Shown here: positions 1 through 11,048 of the stretch, one piece after another | Position numbering within the stretch: position 1 is the stretch's first letter | How the letters are laid out: each line of letters begins with the position of its first letter | Assembly: GCF_015751965.1 (NCBI RefSeq) | Contig: NZ_JADOVH010000001.1 | Location: forward strand, 62,001-126,000 | Direction of reading: 5' to 3' | From: Frigoribacterium sp. CG_9.8 | GTDB lineage: Bacteria > Actinomycetota > Actinomycetes > Actinomycetales > Microbacteriaceae | Length of the DNA stretch: 64,000 nt | Position numbers and translations under genes: made by a program | Notes under the pieces: generated by a model | The model's database searches: none | What the model was told of the DNA's origin: nothing | What the model saw: the letters and a program-made list of their open reading frames with translations, nothing else

Positions 1-362
1 GCGAAGCCGGATGCTGATGAAGCCAGGCCAGCACCGGTCGGAAAGTCGTTGGTCGAGGTGACGACGGCTGGCGAAGTGAGCCCGGCTTGTTCGCGCACGA
101 GGTCGAGGACGCCGAGCACTCGAGTCGATTCGGTCAGTACACCGTTGAGCCAGAATTCGTCGTCGGCTGCCCGACCACCCTCACCCGCAGTCGCATCAAA
201 CGTCACCGTGGTGGTGGTTGAGAGAGCATCAAGAGTCACTGAGATCGACCCGACGGCGGGGATGTTGAGCGTCTCGTCTCGCTTCCCCCAGTACTTGATG
301 AGGGCGATATTGCTGTGGGCGCGAGCGGTGGCGCGGGCATGATCGTGCACGGTTATGTCCAC
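1..362 (-). CDS. mvaD: Diphosphomevalonate decarboxylase, N-terminal part (runs off left edge)
   Basis: The enzyme makes isopentenyl diphosphate by ATP-dependent decarboxylation of mevalonate diphosphate, the last step of the mevalonate route. The minus-strand frame reads ARAHSNIALIKYWGKRDE near residues 10-30, the hallmark N-terminal motif of this GHMP-kinase-fold family, and later the start of the ATP loop, PTGAGLASSASGF. I prefer the GTG at 362 because GGAG lies 7 nt upstream; GTG at 350 is an alternative. About two thirds of the gene is missing beyond base 1. It diverges from the HMG-CoA synthase gene, so both belong to one isoprenoid locus. Confidence 0.9.
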   Translation of the reverse strand, partial: MDITVHDHARATARAHSNIALIKYWGKRDETLNIPAVGSISVTLDALSTTTTVTFDATAGEGGRAADDEFWLNGVLTESTRVLGVLDLVREQAGLTSPAVVTSTNDFPTGAGLASSASGF

Positions 363-519
363 TGCAGTGCTCCGATCGGGTCTGCAAAATCTTACCCGTC
401 GCCGAGTGTGCTTCCCCCAAGCGCACGCCCGCAGCCCAGGCGGGGGTCGCTAAAGTGAGGATGATGATGGGGACCCCATCGCAACCGAACACACTTCAAC
501 CATTCGAAATGGGCCCCTG

Positions 520-1977
520 TTGGCATCTGGAATTAGCGGACTCTCCCTGTATCTGCCGCAGTATCGCGTGCAGCTCGAGGACTGGAGCCGGTGGAATGAC
601 GAGCCGTGGAACAAGATCCGCGCGGTCGTAGGTCGCTCCTTCCGCATGCGAGGCCCACAGCACAGCGTCTACACGCTCGCCGCCAATGCCGTCTGGCGGT
701 TGATTCAGGACTACGACATCGATCCGACGCAGGTGGGGTTTCTGGCGCTTGGAACGGAATCCTCCAGTGACAACTCTGCCGGAGCGGTGATCATCAAGGG
801 CATGATCAACGAGGCCCTGGTCGCACACGGCCAAAGTGAGCTGGCAAGGGACTGCGAGGTTCCCGAGTTCAAGCAGGCCTGCCTGGGTGGTGTGTACGGG
901 CTGAAGGCCGCCCTGCGCTTTCTGGCGACGGACGGCGTTGGTCGCCAAGCCATTGTCGTGAGCGCCGATATCGCCGAATACGCGATCGGCTCAACCGGTG
1001 AGCCGACGCAGGGCGCCGGCGCCGTAGCCATGCTCGTGAACGGCGACGCCGACCTGCTCGAAATCGACCTCGCCGAGTCCGGCAGCGATTCCCAGTACCG
1101 CGTGGCCGACTTTCGCAAACCGTTTGCTCGGTTCCGACAGCCCGAGCGGGAGGACGGCCAGCTGCAGGACCTTCCGGTCTTCAACGGGCGGTATTCCACG
1201 ACCTGCTATATCGACGCCACTCGCCACGCGGTGGCTGCCATGCTCGCGAAACGCCCCGGCCAGAGCATCGACTACTTCACCGAGGTGGATTCCGTCTTCA
1301 TCCACCGCCCCTACCACCGGATGCCAGCGACCGGCTGGGTGATGTCGTATCTGTTCACCCTCGCAGCCGATGGCCCGATCGGTCAGGCCCAGCTGCGCGG
1401 CTACTGCGCGGACGCCGGGCTCGATGCAGAGCCGGTGCTGGCAGAACTGCTGGCCGACAGCCCCTTCGAGGGTCAAGAGCTTGGAGATGGCGAAGGCTAC
1501 CCGTGGTCGCGGAAGCTGCGCGGGCACCTCCTGCACACCGAGGTATGGGACCGCATCATCAGCACCAAGCTGGGGTTGGGGGCTGAGGAAATGAAGGACC
1601 TCGGCAACCTCTACACCGCCGCGCTTCCTGCCTGGCTGGCCGCCGGCTTGGTCCATGCGCACCACGAGGGCATCGAGCTCGCCGGCAATCACTGGCTTGC
1701 CCTCGGATACGGCAGCGGCGACGCGGCCGAGGCCATTCCGATGCGGGTCGCAGTCGGCTGGAAGCAGGCCGCTGCCAAGATCAACTTCGAGGCGGCGCTA
1801 CGTGGCCCCATCGACCTGACACAGGAGCGCTACCTCGCGTTGCACGAAGGCCGACGCAGCGACCTACCCCCGCTCACACCGCATGACGAGTTCGTCATTG
1901 ATCGGGTCGGCATCGAAAACGGCCCCGATTTCTACGACCTCGGCATCGAGTACTACCGTCACGTGGGCGGGGCTTAG
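520..1977 (+). CDS. Hydroxymethylglutaryl-CoA synthase
   Basis: The enzyme condenses acetyl-CoA with acetoacetyl-CoA to HMG-CoA, the entry to the mevalonate pathway. The thiolase-fold protein has LGTESSSDNSAG (acid Glu near residue 80), QACLGGVYG (nucleophile Cys near 121) and HRPYHRMP (active-site His near 265). At 485 residues it is longer than the bacterial enzymes of about 390 that I know. The TTG at 520 is the only start before an in-frame stop upstream, and its Shine-Dalgarno is weak. It is divergent from mvaD. Identity is firm; the exact start is not. Confidence 0.9.
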   Translation: MASGISGLSLYLPQYRVQLEDWSRWNDEPWNKIRAVVGRSFRMRGPQHSVYTLAANAVWRLIQDYDIDPTQVGFLALGTESSSDNSAGAVIIKGMINEALVAHGQSELARDCEVPEFKQACLGGVYGLKAALRFLATDGVGRQAIVVSADIAEYAIGSTGEPTQGAGAVAMLVNGDADLLEIDLAESGSDSQYRVADFRKPFARFRQPEREDGQLQDLPVFNGRYSTTCYIDATRHAVAAMLAKRPGQSIDYFTEVDSVFIHRPYHRMPATGWVMSYLFTLAADGPIGQAQLRGYCADAGLDAEPVLAELLADSPFEGQELGDGEGYPWSRKLRGHLLHTEVWDRIISTKLGLGAEEMKDLGNLYTAALPAWLAAGLVHAHHEGIELAGNHWLALGYGSGDAAEAIPMRVAVGWKQAAAKINFEAALRGPIDLTQERYLALHEGRRSDLPPLTPHDEFVIDRVGIENGPDFYDLGIEYYRHVGGA

Positions 1978-1997
1978 CGCGGCCATCCGGCACGCAG

Positions 1998-2405
1998 CTA
2001 TTCGGTCGTCTCCCCGGCGGCCAGCCGCACCTCGTGCAGGACTCCTTCGAAGAATTCCACCTCTTTTTCGATGCTGGTTACCTCCCGCGGGCTGTATCCG
2101 GCCTGCGCCAGTTCGCGCTCCAGGGCTGAGTAGGCCTGCAGATACGTGGCGCCTGCGTTGTAAAAGCTTCGTCTCCTCGGCTCATTTTTCTGGATCGCCT
2201 CGATTTTCTTTGCCTCATCGACGTTGGCGGGAAGGCGGGCGCAGAAATAATCCACGTAGTCACGTGCGAGCTTCGGCGGGTTGACCGGCCCGCATACCGC
2301 CCAAAATGCCTCCCGCGTGAATTCGAGCGCTTCGCGATCAGCGGCCAACTTCTGATCCGCTGGCGTCATCACGCCGTCCGTTTTGGCGACTTCCTCCGCT
2401 GACAC
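1998..2405 (-). CDS. Hypothetical protein, downstream partner of ohr
   Basis: A 135-residue soluble, mostly helical, charged protein with no signal peptide or membrane segment. I recognise no family. Its start lies 3 nt after the stop of the Ohr gene, so the two are almost certainly co-transcribed, which hints at a link with peroxide stress or thiol chemistry. It has two cysteines (AVCGP near residue 38 and YFCARL near 54). It converges on the HMG-CoA synthase gene. Function is unknown. Confidence 0.6.
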   Translation of the reverse strand: MSAEEVAKTDGVMTPADQKLAADREALEFTREAFWAVCGPVNPPKLARDYVDYFCARLPANVDEAKKIEAIQKNEPRRRSFYNAGATYLQAYSALERELAQAGYSPREVTSIEKEVEFFEGVLHEVRLAAGETTE

Positions 2406-2408
2406 GGG

Positions 2409-2828
2409 TTACTCGACCCGGGTCAAGGTGACCACGATGTTGCCGCGGGTGGCGTTCGAATATGCGCAGGTCTGGTCGGTTGCTGTCATGAGCTCGTCGA
2501 AGCGATCGGCCGGCACATTGGGCGCGTAGATGACCAGCTCAACGGCGAGACCGAAACCACCGGAATCGTCAGCACCGATTCCCACGCTCGATGAAATCTC
2601 CGCATCCGTCGTATTGAGGCCAAGCCCCTTGCCGGATCGGTGCAGCGAACCGAGGAAGCAGGTCGCGTAGCCCATTCCGAAGAGCTGCTCCGGATTCGTT
2701 CCCTCGCCCGATCCGCCCATTTCCTTGGGCGCGCGAGTGTCGAGGTCGAAGCGATCGTCGTCGGTGCGAACGTGCCCATTGCGGCCATTCCCTGAGGCGT
2801 GGGCGATAGCGGTGTACTGAATTTCCAT
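2409..2828 (-). CDS. ohr: Organic hydroperoxide resistance protein, Ohr/OsmC family
   Basis: A thiol peroxidase that reduces organic hydroperoxides in the cytosol. The 139-residue protein has the family's two redox cysteines in GYATCFLGSLH and TCAYSNATRGNIVV, and opens with YTAIAHASGNGRNGHV, close to the usual Ohr N-terminus. I therefore place the start at the ATG at 2828; the frame stays open upstream to 3029 but that extension runs into the divergent sufR region and looks non-coding. No OhrR-type regulator is adjacent. Its divergent neighbour is the iron-sulfur regulator sufR. Confidence 0.88.
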   Translation of the reverse strand: MEIQYTAIAHASGNGRNGHVRTDDDRFDLDTRAPKEMGGSGEGTNPEQLFGMGYATCFLGSLHRSGKGLGLNTTDAEISSSVGIGADDSGGFGLAVELVIYAPNVPADRFDELMTATDQTCAYSNATRGNIVVTLTRVE

Positions 2829-2971
2829 GCTTCTGTCTACCATTTTTCGCGTGCGCTGACGTTTGGGGCCGTGGGCTGTGCCCGGTCGTGCGGTCTCGAG
2901 CGGAGCCCTGAGATGCGGCGAGCTGGCCTCGGTAAGGTGACCCTTGCTAGACCGCGAAGGCCAATTAGCAC

Positions 2972-2982
2972 ACACTTGTGTT

Positions 2983-2986
<4 letters not shown>
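2972..2986. promoter_or_regulatory. Candidate SufR operator
   Basis: The half-sites ACACT and TGTGT are separated by 5 bp. This is nearly the ACACT-N5-TGTGA inverted repeat I recall for mycobacterial SufR. It overlaps the GTG start candidate at 2983 and would allow autorepression of the suf operon. The motif match is seen; the regulation is inferred. Confidence 0.5.
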
Positions 2987-5484
<2,498 letters not shown>

Positions 5485-5592
5485 TCGGCGCAGCGCCAGG
5501 CACGCCACTCGACACGCCGCTTCACACGAGGCTTCGCACCCAGCCTCGCCCTCGGCGCGGAAAAACTGACAGCAACCGAAATGGAGACGAAG

Positions 5593-7056
5593 ATGAGTGC
5601 ACCCACCACCACGACCGGTATTTCCGATGAGGTCCGTGAGCTCGCCAACCAGGAATACCAGTACGGGTTCACTACGGATCTCGAAACAGAAGTTGCTCCC
5701 AGGGGCCTTAGCGAAGACATCATCAGGCTGATCTCGTCCAAGAAAAACGAACCGGATTGGCTCCTCGACTGGCGGCTGAAGGCGTACCGGCACTGGATAA
5801 CCCTGACGCCTCCCACCTGGCAGCACGTCACCTACGGGCCCGTTGACTACCAGGACATCATCTATTACGCCGACCCCCGCCCGAAGAAGCAAGTGTCGAG
5901 CATGGATGAGGTCGATCCTGAGCTGCGGGCGATGTTCGACAAGCTCGGCATTTCTCTGGGAGAGCAAGAGCGACTGAGCGGCGTGGCTGTGGACGCGATC
6001 GTCGATTCAGTATCTGTCGCCACGACGTTTACGAAGAAGCTGGCCGAGGTCGGTGTGATCTTCTGCTCCTTCTCCGAGGCCGTTCAGAACCACCCCGACC
6101 TGGTGCGGCGATACCTCGGCTCGGTGGTGCCGCACAACGACAACTTCTTTGCCTGCCTGAACTCCGCGGTATTCACCGATGGGTCGTTCTGCTATATCCC
6201 CAAGGGCGTGCGCTGCCCGATGGAGTTGTCCACCTATTTCCGCATCAACGCCGCCGATACCGGTCAGTTCGAGCGCACACTGATCATCGCCGAGGAGGGT
6301 GCGTATGTGAGTTACCTCGAGGGCTGCACCGCGCCGGTGCGCGATAAGAACCAGCTGCACGCCGCTGTGGTCGAACTGGTGGCCCTCGATGATGCCCAGA
6401 TCAAATACTCCACCGTGCAGAACTGGTACCCGGGAGATGCGGATGGCAATGGTGGTGTCTACAACTTCGTCACCAAACGCGGCATGGCATCCGGTCGCAA
6501 TTCGAAGATTTCCTGGACGCAGGTCGAGACCGGCTCGGCAATCACCTGGAAATATCCCGGCGTCGTGCTCAAGGGGGACAACTCGGTCGGTGAGTTCTAC
6601 TCCGTGGCGCTGACCGCGAGGCGCCAGCAGGCGGATACCGGAAGCAAGATGGTGCACATCGGTAAGAACACCACGAGCACCATCATCTCGAAGGCGATTT
6701 CGGCCGGCCACGGCGAGAACACCTATCGCGGACTGGTCGATATCCGGCATTCCGCAGTCGGTGCCCGGAACTTCACGCAGTGCGACTCGCTGTTGATCGG
6801 TAAGGACAGCGGGGCACACACTCTCCCGTATATCGATGTGAAGAACCAGACCGGGCAGGTGGAGCACGAGGCATCGACCTCCAAGATCGGCGAGGAGCAA
6901 CTGCTGTACTGCCGCCAGCGGGGCATTGACGAGGAAGAAGCCGTGTCGATGATCGTCAACGGATTCTGCCGAGAGGTGTTCAAGATGCTTCCGATGGAAT
7001 TCGCCGTCGAAGCCCAAAAGTTATTGACCGTGAGCCTGGAAGGAAGTGTCGGCTAA
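5593..7056 (+). CDS. sufB: Fe-S scaffold subunit SufB
   Basis: The scaffold subunit of the SufBCD complex, on which clusters are built. The 487-residue protein shows typical blocks such as [18 protein letters not shown] and [13 protein letters not shown]. The ATG at 5593 is preferred over that at 5581 because GGAG sits 6 nt before it. There are 108 nt between the ferredoxin stop and this start with no other gene, and the end overlaps sufC as TAATG. Confidence 0.95.
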   Translation: MSAPTTTTGISDEVRELANQEYQYGFTTDLETEVAPRGLSEDIIRLISSKKNEPDWLLDWRLKAYRHWITLTPPTWQHVTYGPVDYQDIIYYADPRPKKQVSSMDEVDPELRAMFDKLGISLGEQERLSGVAVDAIVDSVSVATTFTKKLAEVGVIFCSFSEAVQNHPDLVRRYLGSVVPHNDNFFACLNSAVFTDGSFCYIPKGVRCPMELSTYFRINAADTGQFERTLIIAEEGAYVSYLEGCTAPVRDKNQLHAAVVELVALDDAQIKYSTVQNWYPGDADGNGGVYNFVTKRGMASGRNSKISWTQVETGSAITWKYPGVVLKGDNSVGEFYSVALTARRQQADTGSKMVHIGKNTTSTIISKAISAGHGENTYRGLVDIRHSAVGARNFTQCDSLLIGKDSGAHTLPYIDVKNQTGQVEHEASTSKIGEEQLLYCRQRGIDEEEAVSMIVNGFCREVFKMLPMEFAVEAQKLLTVSLEGSVG

Positions 7057-7829
7057 TGCTGAAAATTACAGAATTGCACGCCAGTATCGAGAACACAGAG
7101 ATCTTGCGGGGAGTTAATCTTGAGCTGAAGGCGGGTGAGGTTCACGCCATCATGGGGCCAAACGGATCGGGCAAGAGCACCCTCGCCAGTGTGCTGATCG
7201 GCCGCGACGGCTATGACGTCTCCGGCAGCGTTCAGTATGAGGGCCAGGATCTGCTCGCTCTGTCGCCCGAGGAGCGCGCCGCGGCGGGTGTTTTTCTGGC
7301 CTTCCAGCATCCGGTCGAAATCCCCGGCGTCGGCAACATGTACTTCATGCGAACAGCACTGAACTCCCTGCGCCGTGCGCGTGGGCTGGAGGAGCTGGAC
7401 GCGGTGGACTTCCTGTCCTTGGCTCAGGAGAGCATGAAGTTGGTCGAGATGGACCAGACGTTCATGAGTCGGTCGGTCAACGAGGGATTCTCCGGCGGTG
7501 AGAAGAAGCGGAACGAGATCTTGCAGATGGCGATCCTCGAGCCCAAACTCGCGATCCTCGATGAGACCGACTCCGGCCTGGACATCGACGCGCTTCGGGT
7601 CGTAGCGAGCGGAGTAAATGCTCTCCGCAGTGAGGGCCGCGCGATGCTGGTCATCACACATCACCAGCGACTGCTGGACTACATCGTTCCCGACTACGTG
7701 CATGTCATGGCAGCGGGTCAGATCGTACATTCCGGCGGTAAGGACTTGGCCCTTGAGCTCGAAGCCAACGGGTATGCGGGTCTCACGCCCCGCTCGGAGA
7801 GCACGGCGCAGGTCGGGGCAACCGTATGA
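7056..7829 (+). CDS. sufC: SUF ATPase SufC
   Basis: The ABC-type ATPase that drives SufB/SufD rearrangement. Walker A is GPNGSGKS (residues 34-41), the signature is FSGGEKKRNE, and Walker B is LAILDETDSGLD, the usual SufC forms. At 257 residues it has the normal length. The start overlaps the sufB stop by one base and the end overlaps sufD, so these genes are translationally coupled. Confidence 0.96.
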   Translation: MLKITELHASIENTEILRGVNLELKAGEVHAIMGPNGSGKSTLASVLIGRDGYDVSGSVQYEGQDLLALSPEERAAAGVFLAFQHPVEIPGVGNMYFMRTALNSLRRARGLEELDAVDFLSLAQESMKLVEMDQTFMSRSVNEGFSGGEKKRNEILQMAILEPKLAILDETDSGLDIDALRVVASGVNALRSEGRAMLVITHHQRLLDYIVPDYVHVMAAGQIVHSGGKDLALELEANGYAGLTPRSESTAQVGATV

Positions 7830-9163
7830 CTGCGGTGAGGGTACCGGTGCGCTCCGCGGGGGGTGCGCTCGCAGACCTGACACCGAAGCGGAATGGTCGC
7901 GATCTCGGCTGGCTCGCCGATGCGCGGCTGGATGCACTCGAATGGGTGGGAAAGCATGGCTTTCCGTCCCGTAAAGACGAGGACTGGAAGTACACCGCGC
8001 TCGATGGAATCCTGGCGGTACCCTTTGAGGCTGCCGCTGCTGGGGCCGGCCCACGGGTCACAGCGGATCTCATCAACGCCGCCGCAATCGATCTCGGCGG
8101 CCCTCGCCTGGTATTCGTTAATGGACATTTCGCCGCGGAGTTCTCGCGACTGGCCGGATTGCCGACCGGTGCCGTTGTCACGACGCTTGCCTCGGTTCTG
8201 GACGCGAGCCCTGATCAGCTCAAACCGTTCTTTGAGCACACGCCTGGCGAGCATCATGCCTTTGCCGCATTCAATGACGTGCTCGCCGAAGACGGGGCCT
8301 ACATCCATCTGACACAGGACACGATCGTCGCGCAACCGATCCAGTTGGTCTTTTTCTCCGACACCGAGGGCGTGCCCCTGATGTCGAGCCCACGATCGGT
8401 GATCGTCGCCGATGCTGGGAGTCGTGCGACGATCATCGAGACCTATGCCGGCATCGAGAATGACATCTATTTCACGAATGTCGTCACCGAGGTCGTCTTG
8501 GCAGAGAATGCCCAGATCGACCATTACAAGGTTCAAGACGAGCAAACCACCGCCTTCCATCTGGCATTACTGGATGTGCGGCAGGCTCGCAACAGCCGGT
8601 TCACCTCCCGCTCGGTGATGCTCGGGGCACGCGTCGCCCGCCACGAAATACGGGTGCTCCTGGACGGCGTGGAGGCCGAGGTCAGCCTGGACGGCATTTA
8701 CCTTCCCCGGGGCGAGCAGGTTCACGACAACACGATCTTCGTCGACCACCTCGCCACCAACTGCACCAGCCACCAGCTGTACAAGGGTGTGCTCGACGGT
8801 CATGGGCACGGAGTCTTCAACGGGCACATCATGGTGCGCCACGGTGCCGATGGAACTGACGCGAACCAGAAGAATAAGAACCTTCTGCTCTCCGACCGCG
8901 CCCAGGTAGACACCCGGCCCAGGCTGGAAATCTACACCGATGATGTCAAGTGCACGCACGGTGCAGCGATCGGGCAAATGGATGATGAGGCTCTGCTCTA
9001 CTTGCGCACGCGCGGAATACCGCTGGATGCTGCCCGCGGTCTGCTCGTCTACGCCTTCGTGCAGGAGATGGTGGATCGAATCGAACTGGAGCCCCTGCGA
9101 GCGCAGCTGGAGGCGTTGGTCGCCGGCCGGTTCGCACAGGGTGACTCCCCGGTTTCGGCATGA
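7826..9163 (+). CDS. sufD: Fe-S assembly protein SufD
   Basis: Partner of SufB in the scaffold complex. It has 445 residues with the N-terminal segment FPSRKDEDWKYT and the C-terminal beta-helix core including HATNCTSHQLYKG-like and GHIMVRHGADGTDANQKN blocks typical of SufD (the first reads VDHLATNCTSHQLYKG here). The ATG at 7826 overlaps the sufC stop. The order B-C-D differs from the B-D-C order I know from most actinobacteria. Confidence 0.94.
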   Translation: MTAVRVPVRSAGGALADLTPKRNGRDLGWLADARLDALEWVGKHGFPSRKDEDWKYTALDGILAVPFEAAAAGAGPRVTADLINAAAIDLGGPRLVFVNGHFAAEFSRLAGLPTGAVVTTLASVLDASPDQLKPFFEHTPGEHHAFAAFNDVLAEDGAYIHLTQDTIVAQPIQLVFFSDTEGVPLMSSPRSVIVADAGSRATIIETYAGIENDIYFTNVVTEVVLAENAQIDHYKVQDEQTTAFHLALLDVRQARNSRFTSRSVMLGARVARHEIRVLLDGVEAEVSLDGIYLPRGEQVHDNTIFVDHLATNCTSHQLYKGVLDGHGHGVFNGHIMVRHGADGTDANQKNKNLLLSDRAQVDTRPRLEIYTDDVKCTHGAAIGQMDDEALLYLRTRGIPLDAARGLLVYAFVQEMVDRIELEPLRAQLEALVAGRFAQGDSPVSA

Positions 9164-9186
9164 GTGGCGGGCCGCGGGGAGCTGCG

Positions 9187-9642
9187 GTGAGTGACGACAT
9201 CGCAAGTCTCTACCAGGAGGTGATCATCGATCATGCCCGCAGTCCACGAAACTTTCGTGTGGTCGACGGTGCGACCCGCACGATCGAGGCTCTTAACCCG
9301 CTGTGCGGCGACCAGCTCACGCTCTACCTGACCCTCGCCGAGGGTGTTGTCACCGATATTGCCTTCACGGGCAACGGATGCGCCATCTCCCAGGCCTCCG
9401 CGTCGCTGATGACGATGGCGGTGAAGGGCTTGCACCACGACGAAGCGCTCGCCATGTTCACCCGGGTACACATCATGCTGACCACAGAATCCGAGGGCGG
9501 TGCACCCCCTGCCGAAGTCGGCAAACTCGCGGTTCTCTCGGGAGTGTGGGAGTACCCGACGCGTGTCAAATGCGCCACTTTGGCCTGGCAAGCACTGCGC
9601 AGCGCTCTCCAACAGGCTGGCAACCGAGATGGCACGGAGTAG
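9187..9642 (+). CDS. sufU: Sulfur acceptor/transfer protein SufU
   Basis: A zinc protein that accepts persulfide sulfur from SufS. Three cysteines sit in NPLCGD, GNGCAIS and RVKCATLAW, and the NPLCGD Asp is also kept, giving the SufU zinc site. The extra segment between the second and third Cys separates it from IscU. GTG 9187 has GGGGAG five bases upstream and gives the usual opening SDDIASLYQEVIIDH. The ATG at 9160 (overlapping the sufD stop) is in frame and possible. Confidence 0.92.
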   Translation: MSDDIASLYQEVIIDHARSPRNFRVVDGATRTIEALNPLCGDQLTLYLTLAEGVVTDIAFTGNGCAISQASASLMTMAVKGLHHDEALAMFTRVHIMLTTESEGGAPPAEVGKLAVLSGVWEYPTRVKCATLAWQALRSALQQAGNRDGTE

Positions 9643-9648
9643 AAAATC

Positions 9649-10200
9649 ATGGGTTCAGGCCAGTATCTGAAAATCGAACTCCCACAGAGCTGCCAGGCGA
9701 CAGTCATTCCTGGCGGGCAACCGATGCTGCTGCAGCGTGGTGAGCAGGTTGTCGTGACGCAGACCCTCGGCGGCAGCGTCACGGTGCAAACCCAGATGGG
9801 ATATCTCGTGCGGATCAGCGCCGAAGACTCCGCCGCGCTCGGACTGAGCGACAGCGCCGCGGATGTTGCACTTGCGCACGAGGGGCCGTTCGACCTTGAT
9901 CAGGTGATGGCGCAATTGCGTAACGTCTTCGATCCGGAAATCCCGATCAATGTCGTGGATCTGGGCTTGATCTACGGCTGTGAGGCTGAGGCTCTTGCCG
10001 ACGGCACTCACCGGGTCGAGATCAAGATGTCCATGACCGCCCCGGGCTGTGGCATGGGTGACGTGCTCAAGGAAGACGCCCGCGCCGCGGTGCAATCCGT
10101 GGCCGGTGTCAGCGACATTGACATCGAACTGGTCTGGGATCCGCCGTGGGGTCAGGACCGGATGTCGGATGCCGCCCGGCTCCAACTCGGAATGTTCTGA
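9649..10200 (+). CDS. sufT: Fe-S assembly protein SufT (MIP18/DUF59 family)
   Basis: An accessory maturation factor for Fe-S proteins. The 183-residue protein has an N-terminal beta-rich domain (about 1-75) and a MIP18/DUF59 domain with DPEIPINVVDLGLIY and MTAPGCGMGD, whose Cys is the conserved residue of the family. The two-domain form fits the longer SufT type. It lies 6 nt after sufU and closes the operon. No clear terminator follows before the tetR promoter. Confidence 0.88.
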   Translation: MGSGQYLKIELPQSCQATVIPGGQPMLLQRGEQVVVTQTLGGSVTVQTQMGYLVRISAEDSAALGLSDSAADVALAHEGPFDLDQVMAQLRNVFDPEIPINVVDLGLIYGCEAEALADGTHRVEIKMSMTAPGCGMGDVLKEDARAAVQSVAGVSDIDIELVWDPPWGQDRMSDAARLQLGMF

Positions 10201-10265
10201 TCGCCACCGACCACCTCGGCGATGCTGGCAGTTCGATGGTAAAGCTGCACCCGAGTCAATAAAGG

Positions 10266-10301
10266 TGCACTAGATGCAACCATGCACTTAGTGTTTAACA
10301 C
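10266..10301 (+). promoter_or_regulatory. tetR promoter with palindrome at the start codon
   Basis: A possible -35 TGCACT (10266-10271) and -10 TAGTGT (10289-10294) are spaced by 17 bp. The palindrome GTGTT-T-AACAC (10291-10301) abuts the ATG at 10302. Transcription would start at or next to the ATG, giving a leaderless mRNA, and the palindrome is a natural TetR site. The elements are seen; their use is inferred. Confidence 0.45.
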
Positions 10302-10949
10302 ATGACCGCGTCGACCACCCCCGACCGACGTGCCGCCCTCAAGGCGCGACATCGCGCGGCGATCCTGGCGGCAGCACACGATCTCGTGCAGGAGCACGGA
10401 GGCCCGAGGTTCAACGTCGACGAACTCGCCGCCCGGGCTGATGTGGCCCGACGCACGGTCTTCAATCACTTCGCATCCGTTGACGAAGTGCTGCTCGCCC
10501 TCTCCGCTGATGTCCTCGATGTCATCATTGACGAATTCATTGGCGCGGTCGCGTCAAGTCCGGTCGGGGACGGCAGCCGATCCTCGATGTTTACCGAGCT
10601 TGCCGAGACGCTTCGGCACGTCGATCTGCCCTCGGTGATCGCGTCTGTGGCGGGAATCCTCGGCGGCCCGGATGGCGATGATGCCCGGGGCCGAGCACTC
10701 ACCAATGAGACCTTTACGCGCGCTGCAGAAAGGCTGCTGCACGAGGTCGCCCGGCGCTATCCGGAGGCAGACACTCTCGATACCGAGGTGCTCGTCGGTT
10801 CACTGATGAACGGCCTCGTCGTGATTGCCAAGCGGTGGCTGGGGCAATCATGCGATCGCACGGTCGACGCCGCTGCTCGAGCAGACTGGGATCATCTTCT
10901 CGCGCGACTCACCGACACCGTTAGGCGCGGGTACCTGCCCGCCGTCTGA
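10302..10949 (+). CDS. TetR-family transcriptional regulator
   Basis: A 215-residue repressor. The N-terminal helix-turn-helix runs through AAILAAAHDLVQEHGGPRFNVDELAARADVARRTVFNHFASVDEVL (about residues 17-65), typical of TetR. The C-terminal ligand domain is not diagnostic. The ATG has no Shine-Dalgarno and directly follows a palindrome, so it is probably autoregulated. The next gene, 99 nt on and in the same direction, is an MMPL transporter, a common TetR target. Confidence 0.85.
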   Translation: MTASTTPDRRAALKARHRAAILAAAHDLVQEHGGPRFNVDELAARADVARRTVFNHFASVDEVLLALSADVLDVIIDEFIGAVASSPVGDGSRSSMFTELAETLRHVDLPSVIASVAGILGGPDGDDARGRALTNETFTRAAERLLHEVARRYPEADTLDTEVLVGSLMNGLVVIAKRWLGQSCDRTVDAAARADWDHLLARLTDTVRRGYLPAV

Positions 10950-11048
10950 TCACTGCCGGGCTCACCGGCGCACGCTGAATTGCATCACCACACCACCCTG
11001 CACGCTCAAAAACATCCCACGCACCACGGAAAGGAACGGGGTTTCGAC

